Origin: an uncultured Dehalococcoidia bacterium
Lineage (GTDB): Bacteria; Chloroflexota; Dehalococcoidia; Lucifugimonadales; GCA-2712585
Length of the DNA: 5,239 nucleotides
Direction: 5' to 3'
NCBI GenBank assembly: GCA_913052045.1
Contig: CAJXDJ010000084.1
Coordinates: forward strand, 1 to 5,239
The translations under genes were made by a program, and so were the position numbers. Below the pieces are notes generated by a model. That model saw nothing but the letters and a program-made list of their open reading frames with translations. It had not been told where the DNA came from and did no database searches. Positions 1-5,239 of this stretch are shown here, piece by piece. The stretch's first letter is position 1, and each line of letters opens with the position of its first letter.

Positions 1-1
1 A

Positions 2-757
2 GTATTGATTGAAAAGAAAGGGACTGTAGTATTTCTTGTATTAAATCGCCCAGAACATTCCAACCTAGTGGACGAGGAATTAGCCTGGGCAATAAAAGAT
101 AGTTGCCGTTATATTAATGAAGATTCTACTATCCGTGTAATGATTCTTACCGGCACAGGAACCTGTTTCTCGACTGGAAGACAGGCATTTCCTGAGAGAC
201 TCTATTCCTATCCAGACGACTGGATAAACAAAATTCGAACGGCGGAAAGCATAGCTAAACTCAACATACCAACCATCGCTGCTATTAACGGTGACGCCCT
301 GGATCACGGCCTAGAACTAGCTCTTGCTTGTGACTTAAGAGTGGCAGATTGGAACGCTCGATTGGGATTCAGGGACCTATCGAGGGGTTTGTTTCCCTGG
401 GATGGAGGCACACAACGCCTCTCAAGAATCGTAGGAAGATCAACAGCTTTGGACCTCTTATTAACATCTAGGATACTAACCGCTAAAAAAGCTTTGGCAA
501 CTGGGCTTGTAAACCATGTTACCAAACGAGGTGATGCCCTAAATCATGCTGTGAACTTAGCTGCCAAAATTGCGAGGTTAGCTCCCATAGCCATGCGATA
601 TACGAAGGAAGCGATACACAGAGGATTAGATATGCCGTTAGATCAAGGTTTAAGATTAGAGGCGGATTTGAGTTTCCTACTCCATGGGACAGCAGATAGA
701 TCTGAAGGTATCGATTCTTTCCTTAACAACAGAAATCCAGACTTTCTGGGACAATGA
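2..757 (+). CDS. Enoyl-CoA hydratase/isomerase (crotonase) family protein, probably 5'-truncated by the window edge
   Basis: Crotonase-fold proteins stabilise a thioester enolate and hydrate, isomerise or cleave acyl-CoAs; they are cytosolic, usually trimers or hexamers. Residues here are counted from the TTG at 5. Family landmarks appear in order: LNRPEHSN (13-20), the first oxyanion-hole loop at CFSTGR (54-59), the active-site helix ALDHGLELALACD (98-110), GGTQRL (134-139), and the usual C-terminal end (DRSEGIDSFLNNRNPDF). Against rat mitochondrial hydratase, the first catalytic Glu is kept (Glu104), but the second is Asp124 and the oxyanion-hole Gly position is His101, so ordinary hydratase activity is doubtful. 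The frame stays open to the left edge, and family members usually have several residues before this point, so the true start is probably upstream; TTG at 5 is the only start visible. It overlaps the next crotonase by ATGA, implying coupled translation. Family assignment is firm; the reaction is unknown. Confidence 0.9.
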   Translation, partial: VLIEKKGTVVFLVLNRPEHSNLVDEELAWAIKDSCRYINEDSTIRVMILTGTGTCFSTGRQAFPERLYSYPDDWINKIRTAESIAKLNIPTIAAINGDALDHGLELALACDLRVADWNARLGFRDLSRGLFPWDGGTQRLSRIVGRSTALDLLLTSRILTAKKALATGLVNHVTKRGDALNHAVNLAAKIARLAPIAMRYTKEAIHRGLDMPLDQGLRLEADLSFLLHGTADRSEGIDSFLNNRNPDFLGQ

Positions 758-1482
758 TCATGCATTCCTTCGAAACATTGGATTTCTCGGTTGACAACAA
801 CGTGGCTCTCATAATGCTAAACCGGCCAGGAGTCCGAAATGCGTTTAACACCAAAATGCGTGACGACCTTTTCCAAGTTATCGAAGCTATAAAGGACGAC
901 TATGCCATCACCGGATCCATTATTTACGGATCTGGCAAGGATTTTTGCGCAGGAGCTGACCTAACTGAATTTGGAAGAGCTCCTTCACAATCAATTGCTA
1001 GAACTATTCGTTGGGAACGTGATCTCTGGTCACTTTTTCTGAACAATCCCAAACCTATGATAGCAGCTGTTCACGGCAATTGTATTGGTTCCGGATTTGA
1101 GATGGCTCTGCTTTGTGACATTATTATAGCCTCTTACAATGCTCGATTTTCTATGCCAGAAGTCAGATTAGGTCTAATAGCTGCAGCAGGAGGGACACAA
1201 ACCTTGCCTAGGTCTATAGGTCCATCAAACACCATAAGCATATTCTCATCTCCCAATCCGATCACCTCACAACAGGCCCACTCAATGGGAATAGTAAGTA
1301 AGGTAGTAGCAAAGAAAAGATTAATGGACTGCGCTAGAGCTCAGGCCACTTATCTATCCAACTTAAAACCAGAATTAATCGCAGCCTGTAAATTTGCTGT
1401 GAATACGGGATGTTCTTTACCCTTGGACCAAGGATTACTAGCAGAAACTCGAAGCGCAATGAGAGTGATGAAGACCGAGTAA
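754..1482 (+). CDS. Enoyl-CoA hydratase/isomerase (crotonase) family protein with a short C-terminus
   Basis: A second crotonase, clearly paralogous to the preceding gene (both have GGTQ followed by a Leu/Arg-rich segment, and PLDQGL near the end). Visible motifs are MLNRPGVRNAFN (21-32), the oxyanion loop DFCAGADLTEF (63-73), the active-site helix CIGSGFEMALLCD (110-122), and MPEVRLGL (134-141) followed by AAGGTQ. Both acidic residues used by classical hydratases are present (Glu116 and Glu136), so this is the better candidate of the pair for true enoyl-CoA hydration. Ser113 sits at the usual oxyanion Gly; Gly-Ser-Gly at this site is seen in other family members. At 242 residues it ends at MRVMKTE, about 20 residues before the usual DRxEGxxAFxxKRxPxF tail. 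The ATG at 754 overlaps the upstream stop (ATGA); a second ATG two codons later is possible. The true substrate cannot be inferred. Confidence 0.92.
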   Translation: MIMHSFETLDFSVDNNVALIMLNRPGVRNAFNTKMRDDLFQVIEAIKDDYAITGSIIYGSGKDFCAGADLTEFGRAPSQSIARTIRWERDLWSLFLNNPKPMIAAVHGNCIGSGFEMALLCDIIIASYNARFSMPEVRLGLIAAAGGTQTLPRSIGPSNTISIFSSPNPITSQQAHSMGIVSKVVAKKRLMDCARAQATYLSNLKPELIAACKFAVNTGCSLPLDQGLLAETRSAMRVMKTE

Positions 1483-1527
1483 ATTGACGTTGTAAATTAA
1501 TGTTATAAACATCGGACATATTATCCA
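1483..1527 (+). promoter_or_regulatory. Short AT-rich gap with a weak promoter-like pair ahead of the acyl-CoA synthetase
   Basis: The 45-nt spacer is much more AT-rich than the flanking genes. It contains TTGACG (1484-1489) and TATAAA (1504-1509), which resemble sigma-70 -35 and -10 elements, but the 14-nt spacing is shorter than the usual 16-18. A second -10-like TATTAT lies at 1519-1524, only 3 nt from the ATG; if used, it would give a leaderless or nearly leaderless mRNA. No Shine-Dalgarno sequence is seen before the ATG at 1528. AT-richness alone produces such matches, so this is a weak call. Confidence 0.22.
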
Positions 1528-3099
1528 ATGAACACAAACGAATTTCTTGAAATATCTTCTACGATAGTACCAGAAAGAACGGCTATTACTTTCGATGATA
1601 ATCAGATTAGCTTTCAAGAGCTCCGGGTGACCGCAGATCGCTTGGCTAACGTCTTAGTAAAATTGGGTGTAAAACCTGGCGACAGAGTTGCCATGCTTGA
1701 TGTAAATAGCCCTCAAGTCCTAGTAACTTATTTCGCCTGTGCAAAGTTGGATGCGATCTTTGTGCCGTTAAACTATCGAGCAAAAGAAAATGAACTGAGT
1801 CACATGCTTACACTTGCCAGGCCATCGATTATATTCGCAGAAAACCGATATGCTGGTCTGATACACAAGGTGACCCAAAATGGAGGGCGTACTCTAAAAG
1901 TCATAGGAATTGGTGGCTCAGATAAAGAGGGCTGGTTTTCTTATGAACGCCTAATGAAACACTCTGTCCAAGAACATACTTTTACTCCAACCGGTCAAGG
2001 TAGAGACACAACAATTCTACTATTCACGTCAGGAACAACCGGTTTTCCAAAAGCTGTTATGCTAAGCCACGATAGTTTCAGTTCATATATGCTATCTAGT
2101 GTTGATCCGGTTGACCCCGATATCGAAGAAAATAATCTCCTATGCCTGCCACTGTATCATATAGCTGGATTACAGGCGTCCTTAGCTGGAATATACGCGG
2201 GCCGTAACTTAGTGATGATGCGCCAATTTGAGCCCCTGGAATGGATGAAGCTCGTTGAAAAAAATCGCGTGCAGAGATCTGGTCTTGTTCCCACGATGCT
2301 CAAACAAATCCTGGACCACCCACGATTCTGTGAATTCGATCTATCTAGCTTGAAAGTTATCAGTTACGGTGCAGCCCCCATGCCAACGATAGTGATCAAA
2401 ACAGCAATAAAAAGACTTCCGCGTGTCTCGTTTATAAATGCTTTCGGACAGACCGAGACTGCGTCTACTATAACCATGCTTTCACCAAAAGACCACGTGT
2501 TGGAAGGATCCAAACAGGAAATTGAGAAGAAGCTGATCCGACTGCAATCAGTAGGCAAGCCGTTACCAGATATCGAAGTAAAAATATTAGACGCAAACGG
2601 AGAAGAAGTCAGCTGGGGAGTTACCGGAGAAGTTGCATGTAGGGGCCCTCGGCTGATGTCAGGCTACTGGGATGATAAAGAAGCAACCCAATCAGCATTT
2701 CAAAACGGATGGCTATTCACAGGAGATTTGGGTTACAAAGATCAGGATGGCTACATCTATTTATCCGGTAGATCCAAGGATTTCATTAAGCGAGGTGGGG
2801 AAATGATTTCGCCAGAGGAGATCGAACGTATTTTAGTAAATCATCCTGAAGTTGACAACGCAGCCGTGATAGGAGTCCCCGACGAGGAATGGGGTGAAAG
2901 GGTCAGAGCTTTGATAGTTCTCAGGCCCGGAAAATATATCTCTAGGACCAGTCTAATTCGAGACATCCACTGTAAACTAGCCAGTTTCAAAACGCCTGAG
3001 TCAATCATTTTCGTAGACTGCCTTCCACACAATCACTTAGGCAAAATACTGAAACGAGAGCTCCGCCAAAAATACAGTTATCCGATAGAATCTGAATAA
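1528..3099 (+). CDS. Acyl-CoA synthetase (AMP-forming, ANL superfamily; fatty-acid-CoA ligase type)
   Basis: This enzyme activates a carboxylic acid with ATP to an acyl-adenylate and transfers it to CoA, releasing AMP and PPi. The complete ANL motif set is present in 523 residues, a normal family length. It has the P-loop TSGTTGFPK (167-175), LPLYH (207-211), NAFGQTET (304-311), GWLFTGDLG with the ribose-binding Asp400, and the hinge segment GRSKDFIKRGGEMISPEEIE (414-433). The C-terminal GK holds Lys506, expected to be needed for adenylation. N- and C-terminal domains are intact and no active-site residue is missing. The DHVLEG...RLQSVGKPLPD segment resembles medium/long-chain fatty-acid-CoA ligases, but acid specificity cannot be read reliably. 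Placement after two crotonases suggests it feeds them an acyl-CoA. The ATG at 1528 puts the N-terminus at the usual distance from the first conserved segment. Confidence 0.95.
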   Translation: MNTNEFLEISSTIVPERTAITFDDNQISFQELRVTADRLANVLVKLGVKPGDRVAMLDVNSPQVLVTYFACAKLDAIFVPLNYRAKENELSHMLTLARPSIIFAENRYAGLIHKVTQNGGRTLKVIGIGGSDKEGWFSYERLMKHSVQEHTFTPTGQGRDTTILLFTSGTTGFPKAVMLSHDSFSSYMLSSVDPVDPDIEENNLLCLPLYHIAGLQASLAGIYAGRNLVMMRQFEPLEWMKLVEKNRVQRSGLVPTMLKQILDHPRFCEFDLSSLKVISYGAAPMPTIVIKTAIKRLPRVSFINAFGQTETASTITMLSPKDHVLEGSKQEIEKKLIRLQSVGKPLPDIEVKILDANGEEVSWGVTGEVACRGPRLMSGYWDDKEATQSAFQNGWLFTGDLGYKDQDGYIYLSGRSKDFIKRGGEMISPEEIERILVNHPEVDNAAVIGVPDEEWGERVRALIVLRPGKYISRTSLIRDIHCKLASFKTPESIIFVDCLPHNHLGKILKRELRQKYSYPIESE

Positions 3100-3105
3100 C
3101 TGTTG

Positions 3106-3115
3106 CAAAGCTTTG
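3106..3115. repeat. Perfect 10-bp palindrome CAAAGCTTTG
   Basis: CAAAGCTTTG equals its own reverse complement and ends exactly where the TTGACA -35-like hexamer begins. A dimeric repressor bound here would cover the -35, so an operator is conceivable. A palindrome this long has a chance of a few percent to arise in a spacer of this size, so the evidence is suggestive only. Confidence 0.3.
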
Positions 3116-3145
3116 TTGACACCTCAGAAAGCAGCTGAGTACACT
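3116..3145 (+). promoter_or_regulatory. Putative sigma-70-type promoter for the kinase-prenyl synthase-SDR unit
   Basis: TTGACA (3116-3121) matches the -35 consensus at all six bases. TACACT (3140-3145) matches TATAAT at four of six, including the first two and last positions, with an 18-nt spacer. Transcription would begin around 3152, giving a leader of roughly 30 nt before the TTG at 3185. Its position in the only sizeable spacer, ahead of three closely spaced genes, supports the call; the imperfect -10 and unknown host sigma factor limit it. Confidence 0.45.
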
Positions 3146-3154
3146 TAGGAGTGT
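3123..3154. repeat. Two back-to-back short inverted repeats
   Basis: CTCAG (3123-3127) pairs with CTGAG (3135-3139) around a 7-nt loop. ACACT (3141-3145) pairs with AGTGT (3150-3154) around the 4-nt loop TAGG. The stems are perfect but only 5 bp each, and just one base separates the two units. They span the -35/-10 spacer, the proposed -10 and the AGGAG at 3147-3151. They could be operator half-sites or weak hairpins; no T tract follows. Confidence 0.3.
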
Positions 3155-3184
3155 TTGAGACTTGCCGTTTAATATGAGTAATTA

Positions 3185-3865
3185 TTGTTAAGAAAAGTAA
3201 TCAAAAAACCACATTATCCTACCGTGTCATTAGAGTCCAACCGAACACAAACTAAAAAAAACCGTTCTGTCATTATCCTGTTGGCAGGAGTGCCGGGAAC
3301 CGGCAAGACGACAGTGGGTAACGGATTACAAAATCGTTTGGGTTTAAGTCACCGGCTGAGTACAGGCTTCCTCAGAGCTACAATAGACAGTCTTATTCCA
3401 GAAAGTAACGCTAGATTACTTAGAAAAGAAGCATTCGCGGCATATGAAGAAACATCACACTCTAAGTTTCCAACTGGCCAACAAATATTGGACGGTTGCG
3501 CGCGCCAGGCCAATATATTGAAGCCTGTTTTTAAGTCGTGTGTAGCACGAGCCCGAACGGAAGGAATAGGATTGATCATGGAGGGAAGTCATTTCATACC
3601 AGGCATCATAGATCCATATGAATTTGGTGCAGACCTTTTGTGCGTGCTAGACGTACCGGACAGAGAAGAACTCAAAGAAAGAGCTATGAGCGCAAACCAC
3701 AAACATCGGAGATGGTCGGATTTTGATCTGAGTAGACTAAGTATCCTTCAAGATCAACTCGTTTATATGGCGAACAGGAATGAGCTACCTATCGTCATAA
3801 ACACCGATGTTGAACAATCCATCAATCACATAGTAGCCTTGCTGAACAAAAATACGAGCATGTGA
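3185..3865 (+). CDS. P-loop kinase resembling 2-phosphoglycerate kinase
   Basis: The protein has 226 residues with a Walker A motif GVPGTGKT (35-42) after a hydrophobic strand (IILLAG). Three further segments recall archaeal-type 2-phosphoglycerate kinases from memory: LSTGFLRATID (58-68), LIMEGSHFIPG (130-140, matching that family's IEGVHLVPG) and a C-terminal half with LSILQDQLV and PIVINTDVEQSI. The segment HKHRRWSDF (172-180) is a likely lid or phosphate-binding region. The known reaction is ATP-dependent phosphorylation of 2-phosphoglycerate to 2,3-bisphosphoglycerate, but the substrate here is unproven. The ATP-cone domain found ahead of the kinase in archaeal enzymes is absent; about 25 Lys/Arg-rich residues replace it. 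The start is uncertain: TTG at 3185 is the first start after an in-frame stop (3179-3181) and has no nearby Shine-Dalgarno; GTG at 3224 would give 213 residues. The prenyl synthase follows after 4 nt, suggesting a shared operon. The kinase fold is firm, the substrate is not. Confidence 0.82.
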   Translation: MLRKVIKKPHYPTVSLESNRTQTKKNRSVIILLAGVPGTGKTTVGNGLQNRLGLSHRLSTGFLRATIDSLIPESNARLLRKEAFAAYEETSHSKFPTGQQILDGCARQANILKPVFKSCVARARTEGIGLIMEGSHFIPGIIDPYEFGADLLCVLDVPDREELKERAMSANHKHRRWSDFDLSRLSILQDQLVYMANRNELPIVINTDVEQSINHIVALLNKNTSM

Positions 3866-3869
3866 TTGC

Positions 3870-4919
3870 GTGGTAAAAGGTACCAATAGCCATCTTCCAG
3901 CCCTACTAAACCGGTACAATCAGAGAATACAACAGGAATTGTTTTTGTCCACGCAAAAACATTCCCGAGAGTTACGAGGCCCATTTCTTTACCATATAGG
4001 TTCCGCAGATCAGAACTGGAATCTATTGAACGGTCCAAATCATTCAGGAAAAGCCCTAAGATCAGCCCTGTGCCTGTACGCATTCCATGCGCTAAATAAC
4101 TGCTGGGAAAAGGCGCTGCCAGCAGCCATCGCAATAGAATTACTCCATAATTTTTCTTTGATTCACGACGACATTCAGGACCACGATACTGAACGAAGGC
4201 ATAGAAGAACTCTTTGGACAATCACCGGACAACCAAAAGCACTACTCATAGGTAGCGCAATGCATTCTATTGCCTACCTGAACCTATTGTATTTAAAGGA
4301 TCGGGGAATTACCGAAGAAAAAGTTATCATGACTTCCCAGCTTTTATTCAAAACCTCGCTTGATATGATAAAAGGGCAAGTCCTAGACTTGCAGTTTGAA
4401 CAATCCGTGCAAATTGATAGATGCCGATATTTGGAAATGATAGATTTCAAGACGAGTTCGCTAATATCATGCAGTCTCACAGTGGGTGCTTTGCTAGGCA
4501 CCGATCGGAAACCCATAATCAAAGCTTTCTCACAATATGGATTGCATCTAGGGAGAGTGTTCCAACTGCGTGACGACATATTAGGCATATGGGGACAATC
4601 CAGCGTTACTGGCAAATCCGTGTCTAACGATATTCTACGAAAAAAGAAATCCTTTCCGATAATATACGCTATCGAGGAGTGCACACCTGAAGACAGAAGG
4701 GTGCTATTAAGAATTTACAATAAGGAAACTCTTGGACAACCGGATCTTGATATAGTTATGGAAATCCTCGAAAGAAACCGTTCTAAAAACAAGACCGAGG
4801 AATTTATAAAACTCGAGGCTCGATCAGCAATTGAACAATTGAACCTTATGCGTATAGATGATTGGGCACTAAAAGAGGGCAAAGATTTAGTTGAATTTCT
4901 TGTGTCCCGGGAATACTAA
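3870..4919 (+). CDS. Polyprenyl synthetase family protein (short-chain trans-prenyl diphosphate synthase, probably FPP/GGPP type)
   Basis: This enzyme condenses isopentenyl diphosphate with an allylic diphosphate to build linear isoprenoid precursors. Its all-helical family motifs are present in 349 residues: GKALRS (60-65, the GKxLRP site), first Asp-rich motif DDIQD (100-104) followed by ERRHRRTLW (108-116), GQVLD (169-173), FKTSS (193-197), second Asp-rich region QLRDDILGIWG (232-242), TGKS (247-250) and NDILRKKKS (253-261). Phe95, five residues before the first Asp motif, is a bulky residue that typically limits chains to about C15-C20, so long-chain quinone side chains are unlikely. The second motif reads DDILG rather than DDxxD, a variant known in actinobacterial-type enzymes. 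Ser129 follows Gly128 where relatives usually have Gly-Asp. The GTG at 3870 is the first start in frame near the kinase stop and gives a family-like N-terminus; no clear Shine-Dalgarno is seen. The SDR gene starts 2 nt after the stop. Confidence 0.93.
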   Translation: MVKGTNSHLPALLNRYNQRIQQELFLSTQKHSRELRGPFLYHIGSADQNWNLLNGPNHSGKALRSALCLYAFHALNNCWEKALPAAIAIELLHNFSLIHDDIQDHDTERRHRRTLWTITGQPKALLIGSAMHSIAYLNLLYLKDRGITEEKVIMTSQLLFKTSLDMIKGQVLDLQFEQSVQIDRCRYLEMIDFKTSSLISCSLTVGALLGTDRKPIIKAFSQYGLHLGRVFQLRDDILGIWGQSSVTGKSVSNDILRKKKSFPIIYAIEECTPEDRRVLLRIYNKETLGQPDLDIVMEILERNRSKNKTEEFIKLEARSAIEQLNLMRIDDWALKEGKDLVEFLVSREY

Positions 4920-4921
4920 CA

Positions 4922-5239
4922 ATGATACAACACGTGAGTGAATGGCGAGTAGCGGTTACGGGAGCATCAGGTTACATAGGAAGCCAGCTCCTAAATCAGC
5001 TAGAAGACATGGATTCCATAGCTCGGATAGTGGGAATTGACTCTAAGCCTTTACCATTACCTATACATAACATTCGAGTTTACAGGCAAGACCTAACCAA
5101 ACCTTTGGGAAACATTCTGCAATCTAACAGGATAAACTCTGTTGTACATCTAGCCTTCGATTTCAGAGAGTTCCGAGACGAACAAGATTCTAAACTGGTC
5201 AAATTGAACAACCTTTCCAGTCTAAACAATGTCCTTGAA
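4922..5239 (+). CDS. Extended SDR, NAD-dependent epimerase/dehydratase-like protein, 3'-truncated by the window edge
   Basis: The first 106 codons of a gene continue off the right edge; family members are usually about 300 residues. The N-terminal Rossmann fold is clear: VAVTGASGYIGS (10-21) carries the Gly14-x-x-Gly17-x-x-Gly20 dinucleotide loop, and Asp40 ends the second strand (IVGID), which favours NAD over NADP. Asp57-Leu58 lies in the third strand region (YRQDL), and SVVHLAF (73-79) is the fourth strand typical of epimerase-type extended SDRs. The catalytic YxxxK and substrate domain lie beyond the window, so the reaction cannot be assigned; sugar-nucleotide epimerisation, dehydration or isoprenoid/steroid-type oxidation are all possible. 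The ATG at 4922 lies 2 nt after the prenyl synthase stop, so it is almost certainly co-transcribed with it. Confidence 0.9.
   Translation, partial: MIQHVSEWRVAVTGASGYIGSQLLNQLEDMDSIARIVGIDSKPLPLPIHNIRVYRQDLTKPLGNILQSNRINSVVHLAFDFREFRDEQDSKLVKLNNLSSLNNVLE

Larger units (their letters stand above)
3100..3184 (+). other. Intergenic regulatory-looking spacer between the ligase and the kinase
   Basis: This 85-nt spacer is the longest non-coding stretch in the window and separates the acyl-CoA genes from the kinase-prenyl synthase-SDR run. It packs a 10-bp palindrome, a consensus -35 with a plausible -10, two adjacent short inverted repeats and an AGGAG. An ATG at 3174 opens a frame of only five codons; its TAA (3189-3191) overlaps the start of the kinase gene. 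No run of T follows either inverted repeat, so it does not look like an intrinsic terminator. Confidence 0.45.

Noticed and set aside
80..525. Minus-strand open frames of 73-75 codons opposite the first crotonase.
   Set aside because: They are short, lack motifs, and are fully covered by a convincing crotonase gene.
1441..1527. Frameshift in the second crotonase hiding its C-terminal tail.
   Set aside because: Reading both other frames past the stop gives only a few codons before new stops and nothing resembling the family tail.
3123..3157. Intrinsic terminator after the acyl-CoA synthetase.
   Set aside because: The stems are only 5 bp and no T-rich tract follows either one.
3151..3177. Small leader peptide starting with GTG at 3151.
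   Set aside because: The frame has only eight codons, its start overlaps the AGGAG rather than following it, and it has no attenuator-like codon run.
3826..4684. Two minus-strand open frames (131 and 136 codons) antisense to the prenyl synthase.
   Set aside because: Their translations show no recognisable motifs, and they lie opposite a gene with the full prenyl synthase motif set; they are shadows of its codon usage.
4922..5239. Naming the SDR as a specific sugar epimerase or hopanoid-associated enzyme.
   Set aside because: Only the cofactor-binding part is visible; the catalytic motif and substrate domain lie beyond the window.

Overview
The window is a compact stretch of moderately AT-rich DNA (low-to-mid 40s % GC judged by eye, not computed). 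All genes are on the + strand and use the standard bacterial/archaeal code, with TAA and TGA stops. It holds six genes: two enoyl-CoA hydratase/isomerase (crotonase) paralogs, an acyl-CoA synthetase, a P-loop kinase resembling 2-phosphoglycerate kinase, a short-chain trans-prenyl diphosphate synthase, and the first third of an extended SDR (NAD-dependent epimerase/dehydratase-like) protein. The first crotonase and the SDR run off the two window edges.

Region 1 (1-3099) looks like an acyl-CoA module. The two crotonases overlap by ATGA, and the acyl-CoA synthetase follows after a 45-nt AT-rich gap. The ligase would activate a carboxylic acid to its CoA thioester, and the crotonases would hydrate, isomerise or otherwise process an unsaturated acyl-CoA. 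The substrate cannot be read from the sequence. Both crotonases are unusual: the first has His at the usual oxyanion-hole glycine and Asp at the second catalytic Glu, and the second stops about 20 residues short at the C-terminus.

Region 2 (3100-3184) is the only spacer that may carry real regulatory content. It has a perfect 10-bp palindrome, an exact TTGACA with a plausible -10 element, and two back-to-back short inverted repeats. An AGGAG lies too far upstream of the kinase start to serve it normally.

Region 3 (3185-5239) is a tightly packed run of kinase, prenyl diphosphate synthase and SDR, with gaps of 4 and 2 nt, so it is probably one transcription unit. The prenyl synthase should make an allylic diphosphate, probably C15-C20. 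Why a 2-phosphoglycerate-kinase-like enzyme is co-transcribed with it is the most interesting open question here.

The organism is most likely an uncultivated bacterium. From memory of the families, the prenyl synthase motifs (RRHRRTLW after the first Asp-rich motif, DDILGIWG, TGKS), the ligase and the SDR resemble actinobacterial and Chloroflexota proteins. A lineage such as marine SAR202-like Chloroflexota would fit the multiple crotonases and acyl-CoA ligase at moderate GC, but this is a low-confidence inference. Shine-Dalgarno sequences are weak or absent before almost every gene. No RNA genes, CRISPR arrays, insertion sequences or phage genes were seen.
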